Below, in pieces: positions 15,673 through 23,748 of a stretch of DNA of 32,738 nucleotides. Position numbers and translations under genes: made by a program. The notes under the pieces were generated by a model, which ran no database searches, was not told where the DNA came from, and worked only from the letters and a program-made list of their open reading frames with translations. The first letter of the stretch is position 1, and every line of letters begins with the position of its first letter. The DNA lies in NCBI GenBank assembly GCA_001770655.1, contig MERQ01000001.1, positions 1 to 32,738 on the forward strand, given 5' to 3'. The DNA is from Betaproteobacteria bacterium RIFCSPLOWO2_12_FULL_68_20. Its GTDB lineage: Bacteria > Pseudomonadota > Gammaproteobacteria > Burkholderiales > SG8-39.

Positions 15673-17970
15673 TTATCCCTCGCCCTCGCACACGCCAAGC
15701 AGCAGGCGCCGGAAAGCATCAGTGGACCCAGGATCGCCGAATACCCGGCCATCCGCGCTGCGGATGGCCTCGGCTATCCGCGCCTGTTCCCGCGCGCTGC
15801 CGGCTACGGCAACGGCCGTTTGCGCGTACTCTTCCGCCGTCGCGGCCACCAGTTGCGGCAATCCCAGCCGATCCAGCAGGTGCGCGGTCTGGCGGCTCTT
15901 GAGGGTGTGCCCCGGAATCGTGACCACGGGACGCCGCATCGCGATGGCGTCGAAGGTCGTCTTTCCGCCGTTGAAGTGAGGCGTGTCGAGAACCACGTCG
16001 GAGCACGATACCAGCGCAAGGTAGTCTGGGAAGCCTTGCCGCGGCAGTATCGTGATGCGGCGCGCGCGCTCCCCCATGCGCGCCGACATCCTGCGCAGCA
16101 CCTGCTCCATCAGACGGCCGGGACCGCCGTGGACCAGCGCCAGCTGCGCGCGCGGCTCCTCGCGCAGAATCCGGTCCGCCATGCGGTCGAAGTCGGGGTG
16201 AATCTTGTGGGGCGCTTGCGGGCAGGTGAGCAGCAGCCGACCGGCGGGAAATCCGAATTGTTCGCGCGTTTTCGAGCTCCTGCGGGCATCGGGTCGCGGA
16301 AAGCAGGCATACGCGCACTGCTCCGGAAGAAGCAGAAGCCGCTCGCTATACCATCCGGCGCTGTCGGGTCCTTCGCATCCGGCGTGGCTCAGAAAGAAAT
16401 CGATCGTATCGATGCCGGTGGTTTCCGGGTGCCCGTACAGGCATATCTGGACTCGCGCCAGGCGCGCAAACGCCATGAAATAGGACATCGGCTCCATGCC
16501 GATGTCCGGATACACCAGCACGTCCAGCCGTTTGCCCGCGATCTGCTCGCGCGCGGTCTCGAAATTCCTCCCAAGCCTGACGTGCTCCCCGGCGTGCCGC
16601 CGGATGTCGCGCGAAACGGAGTCCTCCGGCCCGTCTTGCGAGAAGATGATGACCTCGAACTGCCGGGCGTCAAGCGCCTGGATGAAGGCGGCGAAGTAAA
16701 GGCCTACGGTGTGGGAATGAAGGTGATTGGAAACGAATCCCACGCGGATGCGCTCGCTCCGGAACGGCGCGTCGCAGTGCGGGGCGACGAGGTCGAGCGC
16801 AGGGCAGGCGGAGCGGAAGGACGCGCACAATTTCTCGAGCAACGCGCGGTTGTTCCTGCCGTGGTAGGCAAGGCAGAACCAGGAGGTCCCGAGATTGGAC
16901 AGCTCGGCAAGCGACAACCGGCATCGGCTCAGTTCATCGAGCCGCTCCTCGAATGCCAGACGGTGCTGCGTCAAGCCCTCTGCGGGAATGATGCGCGGCA
17001 GGCTCAGCAGGTGCAGGACCCGATACAGCCCGTTGCCGCCGTGCTCCGCAGACTGCCGGAAAGCGCGCTCGGCAGCCTCCTCCTCGCCCAGTTGGTCGAG
17101 CGTCATGCCGAGATTGAAAAGCACCCGGGCGTTGGCGGGGGATTCGCGCAGCGCCGATTCGTACTCCATGCGCGCACCTTCGAGATCGCCGCCCGATTGC
17201 AGCAATACCCCCAGGCCCATGGTTGCGTCCACGTGCCCTGGATCGAGCGTGACGGCGCGACGGTAGGCTTCGGCGGCGATCTCTCGCGCTCCGGTCGCCT
17301 GGGCCGCGACGCCATAGTTGAACCAGGCAACGGCGGAGTGGGGAGCCAGGCGAACGGCGGTATCGAGCGCGCGCACCGCTCCCGCCTCGTCGCCGGCCTG
17401 GAACAGGCTGGTGCCCAAGTCGACATGCGCCTGGGCGGAATGCGGATTCCGCTCCGCCAGCACGCGCCGGGCATCGGCTGCAGCCGCGTGATCGTCCAGC
17501 TCCGCAAGCAGGTTGCCGAGCCGGGAAAGGGACTCGTCGTCCAGTGCCGGCAGGCCACCGGCCAGGCGGCATGCTTCACGCGCGCCATCGGCGTTCCCCA
17601 TCGACAGATGCAGCGACGCGAGCTCCAGCCGCGTGTCGGCGCGAGCCGGCTCGAGCTCGATGGCTCGGGCAAAAGCGCTCGCGGCATCAGCGAAAGCGCC
17701 GACGCTCGCCAACGCCCGTCCCAGGACATGGTGGTAGAGCGACTGCCCGGCGTCGAGCTCGATCGCCTTGCGCAGTTGCGGGATCGCGGCATGCGGGTCC
17801 GCCCGGGTCAATGCAATCAATCCGGCGAGGTAGTGAACGTCGGAGTTAGGCGCCTCGTCCCGCATGGCCCGCGCGCATAGGTCGGAGGCCTTGGCCAGAT
17901 CTCCGGCCACGATACTGTCGCCAATGGACCGCAGGGCGTCACGGATCCCGGCCGTAGCATTTGTGGTCAC
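15673..17970 (-). CDS. TPR - SPINDLY/OGT-type glycosyltransferase (GT41-like)
   Basis: About 765 aa. The N-terminal half (about 5-330) is a run of TPR helices (repeats such as GALASVGAFADAASAFARA and LSRLGNLLAELDD), and the C-terminal half (about 400-750) is an OGT-like GT-B domain. Visible active-site features: VGFVSNHLHSH (conserved His), CPQAPHKIHPDFD (conserved Lys), and FNGGKTTFDAIAMRRPVVT in the nucleotide-binding region. Proteins of this family add GlcNAc or another sugar to Ser/Thr of proteins. I chose GTG 17970 because coding character and TPR helices begin there; the frame is open to 18165 but that part looks like promoter DNA, and no clear ribosome binding site decides it. It is divergent from the pilin gene, which suggests but does not prove pilin as target. 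Confidence 0.85.
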   Translation of the reverse strand: MTTNATAGIRDALRSIGDSIVAGDLAKASDLCARAMRDEAPNSDVHYLAGLIALTRADPHAAIPQLRKAIELDAGQSLYHHVLGRALASVGAFADAASAFARAIELEPARADTRLELASLHLSMGNADGAREACRLAGGLPALDDESLSRLGNLLAELDDHAAAADARRVLAERNPHSAQAHVDLGTSLFQAGDEAGAVRALDTAVRLAPHSAVAWFNYGVAAQATGAREIAAEAYRRAVTLDPGHVDATMGLGVLLQSGGDLEGARMEYESALRESPANARVLFNLGMTLDQLGEEEAAERAFRQSAEHGGNGLYRVLHLLSLPRIIPAEGLTQHRLAFEERLDELSRCRLSLAELSNLGTSWFCLAYHGRNNRALLEKLCASFRSACPALDLVAPHCDAPFRSERIRVGFVSNHLHSHTVGLYFAAFIQALDARQFEVIIFSQDGPEDSVSRDIRRHAGEHVRLGRNFETAREQIAGKRLDVLVYPDIGMEPMSYFMAFARLARVQICLYGHPETTGIDTIDFFLSHAGCEGPDSAGWYSERLLLLPEQCAYACFPRPDARRSSKTREQFGFPAGRLLLTCPQAPHKIHPDFDRMADRILREEPRAQLALVHGGPGRLMEQVLRRMSARMGERARRITILPRQGFPDYLALVSCSDVVLDTPHFNGGKTTFDAIAMRRPVVTIPGHTLKSRQTAHLLDRLGLPQLVAATAEEYAQTAVAVAGSAREQARIAEAIRSADGRVFGDPGSTDAFRRLLLGVCEGEG

Positions 17971-18273
17971 GACGAAATGATGCCACGCGGCTCTGTCGCA
18001 GCTTCGTCGCTTGCCTTCAACGCCTCGGTGCGGCGGCTGCCAGCATCGCGATCCGCTGACGGTTTTTGTCAGCTCACTGACCATGCCCGGCGGTTTTCGC
18101 CTCTGCGCTGCCGTGAAATCAGTCACGATCGCTCCCGGCCGCCCCGCAACGCTTTGACTTAGCAAGGTTTATTATTCTCTCCAGAAGTGGCCCGAGTTGT
18201 GCTTTGATGAAGGAAGCCGAGCGGGTATCGGAGCTTGGCTCGTTTGCCAACTCACATGAAGGGAGCAACTCGC
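17971..18273. other. Divergent intergenic region between OGT and pilin genes
   Basis: About 300 bases without a gene on either strand. It holds an AT-rich tract (18159-18181, rare in this window), immediately upstream of the sigma-54 element at 18188-18203, where an activator such as PilR could bind, and about 60 bases of pilin leader ending in the AAGGGAG ribosome binding site (18259-18265). I found no convincing promoter for the minus-strand OGT gene. Confidence 0.6.
18188..18203 (+). promoter_or_regulatory. Sigma-54 (RpoN) promoter of the pilin gene
   Basis: TGGCCCGAGTTGTGCT matches the -24/-12 consensus TGGCACGRNNNTTGCW at all invariant positions: GG at 18189-18190 and GC at 18201-18202 with exactly ten bases between. 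Major pilin genes of many proteobacteria are transcribed by RpoN with the PilS-PilR system. The predicted transcript would start near 18214 and give a leader of about 60 bases. Confidence 0.82.
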
Positions 18274-18699
18274 ATGAGGAAACAACTGGAGAAGGGTTTC
18301 ACGCTGATCGAGTTGATGATCGTGGTCGCGATCATCGGCATCCTGGCCGCGGTGGCGATTCCGGCCTATCAGGATTACATCGCGCGGTCGCAGATGTCCG
18401 AAGCGGTGACTCTGATGGGCGGTGCCAAGACGCCGCTGGCGGAGTACGTTGCCGACCAGGGGGCGTTGCCTGCGGCCATCACCGACGTGGCGCGCACCGT
18501 GAGCGGCAAATACGTTGCGGGGATTACGCTCGGCGGAAATGCCACCAACATTTATCTGACCGCGGCGATGAATACGACGGGCGTGAACAGCGCCATCCAG
18601 GGCAGGACCGTGCGGATGACTTCGGGCGACTCGGCCCGCACGTGGACCTGCTCGCCCGGAAACGTCGAAGCCAAGTTTCTGCCGGCGGCCTGCCGCTAA
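18274..18699 (+). CDS. pilA: Type IVa major pilin (PilA/PilE-like)
   Basis: 141-aa prepilin. The leader MRKQLEKG is followed by the processing site G8-F9 and the mature N terminus [19 protein letters not shown], with Glu at mature position 5 (E13), all diagnostic of type IVa pilins cleaved and N-methylated by PilD. The C terminus has a cysteine pair C126-C140 forming a 13-residue disulfide loop just before the end. The globular part is Thr/Ala/Gly rich with several Ser/Thr that could carry O-linked sugar. ATG 18274 is eight bases after AAGGGAG; an in-frame ATG at 18256 would lengthen the leader and lacks this spacing. It has its own sigma-54 promoter and terminator, so is monocistronic. OGT-family genes on both sides make it a plausible glycosylation substrate (inference). 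Confidence 0.95.
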   Translation: MRKQLEKGFTLIELMIVVAIIGILAAVAIPAYQDYIARSQMSEAVTLMGGAKTPLAEYVADQGALPAAITDVARTVSGKYVAGITLGGNATNIYLTAAMNTTGVNSAIQGRTVRMTSGDSARTWTCSPGNVEAKFLPAACR

Positions 18700-18716
18700 C
18701 GCAACCTGCATCTGGC

Positions 18717-18743
18717 AGGAAGCCCGCTCCACGCGGGCTTCCT
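18717..18743 (+). terminator. Strong hairpin terminator after the pilin gene
   Basis: An 11-bp perfect stem AGGAAGCCCGC / GCGGGCTTCCT with loop TCCAC begins 17 bases after the pilin stop, extendable by GGC/GCC with one bulge. The T-run is short (TT, then TTCCTTTTCT further on). It lies between the pilin gene and the convergent small gene ending at 18790, and could serve both. Confidence 0.75.
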
Positions 18744-18789
18744 TGCCGGTGCAGCTTCCTTTTCTAACCGGGTAACGGCCGGGCCCAGG

Positions 18790-19098
18790 CTAGGCGCCCG
18801 ATCGGCCGGAAATCCGGATCAACAGCCTCTGGGTGAGCTCGTTCACGAATTCATCCGGGTACCCCGATTCCTTGAGTTGCAGCTTGAACGCGGTCCCCAG
18901 CTTCGCCTTGCCGTACACCCCCAGGCGCTTGGCGCGCTGAAATTCGGCCGCGCGGTTGCAGATCTCGTCGACTGCCTGCGCCAGGCCGGACGGCCGCGCG
19001 CCCTCGCGCGGCAGGTCGACCGGAAAGCGCTTGGAGAATTGGATCGCCAAAGCGGTGGCAAAATCCTCCACCTCGCTTGAAAACAGTCGCTTGAACAT
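18790..19098 (-). CDS. Small conserved-looking hypothetical protein
   Basis: 102 aa, MFKRLFSSEVEDFATALAIQ at the start, no signal peptide or membrane segment, mostly helical and basic. I do not recognise a family with a known function. Coding is supported by a good ribosome binding site (AAGGAG five bases before ATG 19098), normal codon use and a bounded position between the pilin terminator and the divergent OGT gene. The head-to-head start with the tandem OGT gene (50 bases apart) suggests a shared promoter region. The C-terminal half (FKLQLKESGYPDEFVNELTQ) looks like a compact helical domain. No role is proposed. Confidence 0.7.
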   Translation of the reverse strand: MFKRLFSSEVEDFATALAIQFSKRFPVDLPREGARPSGLAQAVDEICNRAAEFQRAKRLGVYGKAKLGTAFKLQLKESGYPDEFVNELTQRLLIRISGRSGA

Positions 19099-19148
19099 TC
19101 CCGCTCCTTGTTGACGCCTTCAATGCTACCAGTTGCAGAATCGGGCCC

Positions 19149-22100
19149 ATGCGCTGGCTGAAGGGCGTGCTCGGCGCGGGGAGGGCGCCGGCGGCCGACG
19201 CCGCGCTCCCCGAGGACTGGCTGCGCGCCGGCTACGATTGCGAGAGCGCCGGCAACGCGGCCGGCGCCGAGCGCTCCTATCGGCGGGCGCTCGAGCACGA
19301 GCGAACCCACGCCGAGGCGCACTACTTCCTGGGCCGCATCGCCGAGTGGGACCGCAGGCACGACGAGGCGATCGTTCATTTCCAGACGGCGGCGGACCTG
19401 CGCCCGGGGGAGGCGACCTATCTGTACGAGCTCGGCAACGCCCTTCGCGCGGCGATGCGACACGAGGAGTCGCTCGAGGCGTTTCGACACTGCCTGGCGC
19501 TGCTGCCGCACTGCGTGGATGCGCGGATCAACCACGCGGTCGCCCTGATCGAGCTGGATCGGAGGGAGGAGGCGCGCATCGAGCTGGAACGGCTGCGGCG
19601 CCTGCTGCCCGAGCTGCCCGAGATTCATTTCAATCTCGGCGGCATCTATCGCGAGTACGCCAGGATCGACGAAGCGATCGCCGCATACCGGCGAGTGCAG
19701 GAACTGAGACCGGGCGATGCTCCGACTCACAGCAACCTGCTGATGATGCTCCACTACAGCACCGAGCACGACGCGAGGTCGATCTTCGCCGAGCATCGGC
19801 GCTTTGGCGAGGTATTCTCGAGGCGCTACATCGCCCCGCGGCCGGACCGGACCTGGCCCCGGCGGCTGCGCATCGGCTACGTGTCGCCCGACTTTCGCTC
19901 CCACGTCGTGACCTATTTCTTCGAGCCGATTCTCGCCAATCACGATCGCGCCCGATTCGAGGTGTTCTGCTATTACACGCATCCGGAAAAGGATGTGGCG
20001 ACCGAAAGGCTGCGCGGGCATGCGGAGCACTGGCTCGATTGTGAGGACCTCAGGGAAGAAGAGCTTGCGGAGCGCATTCGCGCGGACCGCGTCGACATCC
20101 TGGTGGACCTCGCGGGTCACACCGGTCACAATGCGTTGGCGGTGCTCGCCATGAAGCCCGCGCCGGTGCAGGCCTCGTATCTCGGCTACCCGGACACCAC
20201 CGGTCTGGGCGCCGTGGACTTTCGCATTACTGACGCCTACGCCGATCCCCCCGGCGAGTCCGACCGTCTGAGCGTGGAACGGCTGCTGCGCCTGCCCGCG
20301 AGCTACTTCTGCTATCGCCCCGCGGCAAGGACGCCGGACGTGGGCCCCCTTCCGGCCGGCGCGGCCCGCACCGTCACGTTCGGCTGCTTCAACAACTTCC
20401 ACAAGATTTCCGCACCCTTCCTGGACGCAGTGGCGCGCGTGTTGCGCGCGGTGCCCGGCTCGCGCTTTCTGTTGAAGGGCCGGCCGTTGTCGATCCCGGA
20501 GGTCGCCCGCTCGGTGCGCGACCGTTTCGAGCGATGCGGCATCGGCCCGGACCGCATCGAGTTGCGTGCATGGGAGGACGGTTTCAAGGATCACCTGGCG
20601 ATCTACGGGGCGGTGGACATCGCCCTGGACAGCTTCCCGTACAACGGCGCCACCACCACCTGCGAAGCCCTGTGGATGGGCGTGCCGGTGGTGACGGTCG
20701 TGGGAGATCGCCATGCCGCGCGCACGGGGTCCAGTCTGCTCAACGCCGTGGGTCTGAGCGAGCTGGTCGCGCGCGACATCGACGAGTATGTCGCGATTTG
20801 CGTCCGCCTGGCCGGCGACATGGAGCGCCTCGAGACGATTCGCCGCGCCCTGCGCGACCGGATGCGGCGCTCGCCCCTGATGGATGAGACAGGGTTCACG
20901 CGGGCGCTCGAGCTCTGCTATGTCGAAATGTGGGAAAAGACAGTCATGCTCGGTCCGGCGTCCCCCGCCACGCAGGACGGTGCGCCGTTCGCCGCGCTGC
21001 TGGAGCGCGCGCGCCGGCTGCGGGACGCCGGCGACCTGGCCGAGACCGAGGCGGCGTGCGCGGAGATTCTGCGGCGGCAGCCCGACCACCTTGAGGCGCT
21101 TACGGTCCTCTGGGATCTCGGTTTCGACGCCGGGCGGCCCGGCATCGCGATCGACTGGCTGCTGAAGGGCATCGCGGCGAACGGCGAAGTCGCGGCGTTT
21201 CACCACATGCTCGGCTGCGCGCTTCAGGCGCAGCGGAAAGGTCCCGACGCGGCGGCCGCCTTTCGTCGCGCCCTCGAGCTGGATTCCACGTTGGCGAGGG
21301 CGCACAGCAATCTGGGCTGTCTCCTCGAAGCGGAAGGAGCCCTGGAGGAGGCGGTGCGCTGCTATCGCAAGGCGATCGCTGCCAATCCCGACCTCGTCGA
21401 AGCGCTCTACAACCTCGGCAACGCGTGCAAGCGGCTCGGCGATCCGGATCAGGCGATCAGCCACATCGCGAGGGCGCTCGCGCTCGAGCCGCGGCACGCC
21501 GACTGGCATTGCAATCTCGGTGAGCTTCAGCTCGAGCAGATGCACCTGGATGAAGCCATTGCCAGCTTCGAGGCGGCCCGGGAGATCGATCCGGACTACG
21601 AGCTCGCCCGGACCAGCCTTGGGATCGCGCTTACGGCGGCCGGACGGCTCGACGAAGCGGCCGCGGCGTTCGGGAAGGCGCTCGAGCTGAAGCCGCGCAA
21701 CGCGAACGCGGAGGCCTGGCTGCTGTTGCTGCTCCACTGCCGTGGCGGCGATGACGCGCAAACCGTGTCTGGCAAGCATCTGGAATGGGCGCATAGGTAT
21801 CCGCGCGGGCTGGTCCGCATGACCGATCATCCTCGCCGGGGGTCCGGCGCGGGCCGCCGCCTCAACCTCGGATACCTGCTGCCCGATCTCCGCAGACGAC
21901 CGATCGCGTCGTTCATCGAGCCGGTGCTCGCCTGTCATGACCGGTCCGCTTTCAACGTGTACTGCTACGCCGGTTCGGGGAGCGATGACGACGCGACGCG
22001 GCGCCTGCGCGGCGTGTGCGAGCAATGGCGCGACCTCTCCGCGACGACCGATCATGACGCCGCGCACCGGATAAGGGCGGACGGGATCGATGTTCTTGTC

Positions 22101-22985
22101 GATCTGGCGGGGCATCACCCCGGCGGGCGGATGATGGTCCTCGCCCGCAAGCCCGCCGCCGTGCAGGTAAGCTGGCTCGGCTACCCGAGCACCACGGGGC
22201 TCGAGGCGATCGACTACCGCCTGAGCGACGCGGTCGCCGATCCGGAGGGGGAGACCGAGCGCTTCCATACCGAGCGGCTCGTTCGCTTGCCGCACGGTTT
22301 CTTGTGCTATTCGCCCGTCCCGGGGGGAGCCGAACCGGGCGAACCGCCGGAACCCGGCCGGGTGGTCTTCGGCAGCTTCAACAATCTGGCGAAGCTGGCG
22401 CCTCGGATGGTCGCGCTTTGGGCAGAACTGCTCAGCACGATGCCGGAATCCCGGCTGGTGCTGAAGAATCACGGTCTGACTGCGGAAAGCGCCAGGCGCG
22501 CGTTGCGAGAGCAGTTCCAGGCTCGCGGGATCGCGGCCGAGCGCCTCGATCTTCTTGCGGCCAGCCACTCGTATTTCGAGCACCTGGCGACGTATTGCGA
22601 TATCGACGTCGCCCTCGACGTTTTTCCGTACAACGGGACCGTCACGACTTGCGAGGCGTTGTGGATGGGCGTGCCGGTAGTGACGCTTTGCGGGAAAGTC
22701 CATCTGGCGAGGGTCGGCGCGAGCATTCTGGGCATCCTGGGGCTGTCGGACCTGGTCGCCAGCGCGCCGCAGGAGTACGTTCGCATCGCGCGGCAACTGG
22801 CGATTGACGTCGAACGCCGGCGCGTCCTCCGCTCGGAGATGCGTGCCCGCATGCGGGCTTCGCCGCTGCTCGACGCGCCGGCATTCACCCGAAGCCTGGA
22901 AGCCGCGTACCGCCAGATCTGGGCCGGCGTCGATACCGATGCGCGCGCCGCACGGGAGCGATCTACGGGTACCGATGATGACTGA
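19149..22985 (+). CDS. Tandem TPR-OGT-TPR-OGT glycosyltransferase
   Basis: 1278 aa with an internal duplication. TPR block 1 (about 25-200), OGT-type domain 1 (about 235-595), TPR block 2 (about 615-860) and OGT-type domain 2 (about 893-1255). Domain 1 keeps GYVSPDFRSH (His252), CFNNFHKI (Lys419) and YNGATTTCEALWMGVPVVT. Domain 2 reads GYLLPDLRRRP, so the position of the conserved His is Arg917, although SFNNLAKL (Lys1082) and YNGTVTTCEALWMGVPVVT remain. In GT41 enzymes these His and Lys residues matter for catalysis and UDP binding, so domain 2 may be impaired or altered. No other break is seen; the frame is continuous. ATG 19149 has only a weak ribosome binding site. The stop overlaps the FkbM methyltransferase gene. 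Protein O-glycosylation is the likely role; the target is unknown. Confidence 0.9.
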   Translation: MRWLKGVLGAGRAPAADAALPEDWLRAGYDCESAGNAAGAERSYRRALEHERTHAEAHYFLGRIAEWDRRHDEAIVHFQTAADLRPGEATYLYELGNALRAAMRHEESLEAFRHCLALLPHCVDARINHAVALIELDRREEARIELERLRRLLPELPEIHFNLGGIYREYARIDEAIAAYRRVQELRPGDAPTHSNLLMMLHYSTEHDARSIFAEHRRFGEVFSRRYIAPRPDRTWPRRLRIGYVSPDFRSHVVTYFFEPILANHDRARFEVFCYYTHPEKDVATERLRGHAEHWLDCEDLREEELAERIRADRVDILVDLAGHTGHNALAVLAMKPAPVQASYLGYPDTTGLGAVDFRITDAYADPPGESDRLSVERLLRLPASYFCYRPAARTPDVGPLPAGAARTVTFGCFNNFHKISAPFLDAVARVLRAVPGSRFLLKGRPLSIPEVARSVRDRFERCGIGPDRIELRAWEDGFKDHLAIYGAVDIALDSFPYNGATTTCEALWMGVPVVTVVGDRHAARTGSSLLNAVGLSELVARDIDEYVAICVRLAGDMERLETIRRALRDRMRRSPLMDETGFTRALELCYVEMWEKTVMLGPASPATQDGAPFAALLERARRLRDAGDLAETEAACAEILRRQPDHLEALTVLWDLGFDAGRPGIAIDWLLKGIAANGEVAAFHHMLGCALQAQRKGPDAAAAFRRALELDSTLARAHSNLGCLLEAEGALEEAVRCYRKAIAANPDLVEALYNLGNACKRLGDPDQAISHIARALALEPRHADWHCNLGELQLEQMHLDEAIASFEAAREIDPDYELARTSLGIALTAAGRLDEAAAAFGKALELKPRNANAEAWLLLLLHCRGGDDAQTVSGKHLEWAHRYPRGLVRMTDHPRRGSGAGRRLNLGYLLPDLRRRPIASFIEPVLACHDRSAFNVYCYAGSGSDDDATRRLRGVCEQWRDLSATTDHDAAHRIRADGIDVLVDLAGHHPGGRMMVLARKPAAVQVSWLGYPSTTGLEAIDYRLSDAVADPEGETERFHTERLVRLPHGFLCYSPVPGGAEPGEPPEPGRVVFGSFNNLAKLAPRMVALWAELLSTMPESRLVLKNHGLTAESARRALREQFQARGIAAERLDLLAASHSYFEHLATYCDIDVALDVFPYNGTVTTCEALWMGVPVVTLCGKVHLARVGASILGILGLSDLVASAPQEYVRIARQLAIDVERRRVLRSEMRARMRASPLLDAPAFTRSLEAAYRQIWAGVDTDARAARERSTGTDDD

Positions 22986-23748
22986 CTCGGCCACGTTTGC
23001 GAGAGACAACTACCCCACCAGCCTGTTGCTGCTGCAGCGGCGCGGATTCACCGCCAACACGGTGATAGACATCGGGGCCGCGGAGGGAGCCTTTTTCCTG
23101 CTTCGTTCACAATGCAGGCTGTTTCCCTCGGCGCGGCATTTTTTCGTCGACGCCATGCAGGAGAACGAGGGGACGTACCGCAGGCTGGCCGAGAAATTCG
23201 ACACCGGCTACGAGATCACCGCCTTGTCGTGCATGGATGGGGAGGTGGTCGTTCGCATCGATCCGGACTTCTACAACACGCACATCGATCATCTTCAGCC
23301 GGGAACGAGCTACGAATCGTCCAAGCGGGTCCCCGTCTGCACGCTCGATGGGCTGGTCGAGCGCCACGAGCTTCGGCCTCCGTACGTCCTCAAGCTCGAC
23401 GTGCAGGGCGGCGAGCTCGACGTTCTGCGCGGCGCGATTCGGACGCTCGACGAGGCGGTCATCGTGACGGCCGAGATCCAGATCTTTACCGAGCGCGACA
23501 CGCTGGTCGAGCTGCTCGGCTTCATGCAGGGCTGCGGTTGGGCGTTGTACGACATCACGAACCTGGGCCACTATCCCTCGGACGCCACCCTCTACCAGTG
23601 CTACGCGACTTTCATCCCGAAGTCGATGGATTTTCGCAAGGGCACGCCGTGGTGCCTGCCCGACCAGGAGAAGTCTGTCCTCGAGCAGTTGCGCGCGCGG
23701 CGCGCGGGCATTCTTCAGGCGCTCGACGAGCTGGTCCGCCGCGGCTGA
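22975..23748 (+). CDS. FkbM-family SAM-dependent methyltransferase
   Basis: 257 aa from ATG 22975 (the adjacent ATG 22978 is equally possible). Motif I for S-adenosylmethionine is VIDIGAAEGAF (residues 30-40), and the FkbM hallmark LKLDVQGGELDVLRGA is at about 140-155. FkbM enzymes O-methylate sugars or hydroxyls on natural products and glycans. It overlaps the end of the tandem OGT gene by 11 bases, so the two are probably translated together and it may methylate the sugar added by that enzyme. Its 3' end also overlaps the convergent OGT gene by 34 bases. The reaction is predicted by family; the substrate is inference from context. Confidence 0.9.
   Translation: MMTDSATFARDNYPTSLLLLQRRGFTANTVIDIGAAEGAFFLLRSQCRLFPSARHFFVDAMQENEGTYRRLAEKFDTGYEITALSCMDGEVVVRIDPDFYNTHIDHLQPGTSYESSKRVPVCTLDGLVERHELRPPYVLKLDVQGGELDVLRGAIRTLDEAVIVTAEIQIFTERDTLVELLGFMQGCGWALYDITNLGHYPSDATLYQCYATFIPKSMDFRKGTPWCLPDQEKSVLEQLRARRAGILQALDELVRRG

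Noticed and set aside
15640-17880. A 746-codon plus-strand open frame opposite the minus-strand OGT gene
   Set aside because: The minus strand shows TPR repeats and catalytic motifs; the plus frame shows none.
17971-18165. N-terminal extension of the minus-strand OGT protein to 18165
   Set aside because: The extra residues have no TPR or signal-peptide character, and the pilin sigma-54 promoter lies just beyond. GTG 17970 is preferred.
18843-23009. A 1388-codon open frame on the minus strand opposite the tandem OGT gene
   Set aside because: It mirrors the codons of a clear GT gene in a GC-rich genome, is rich in Arg/His/Val without any recognisable domain, and crosses gene boundaries. It is an antisense shadow.
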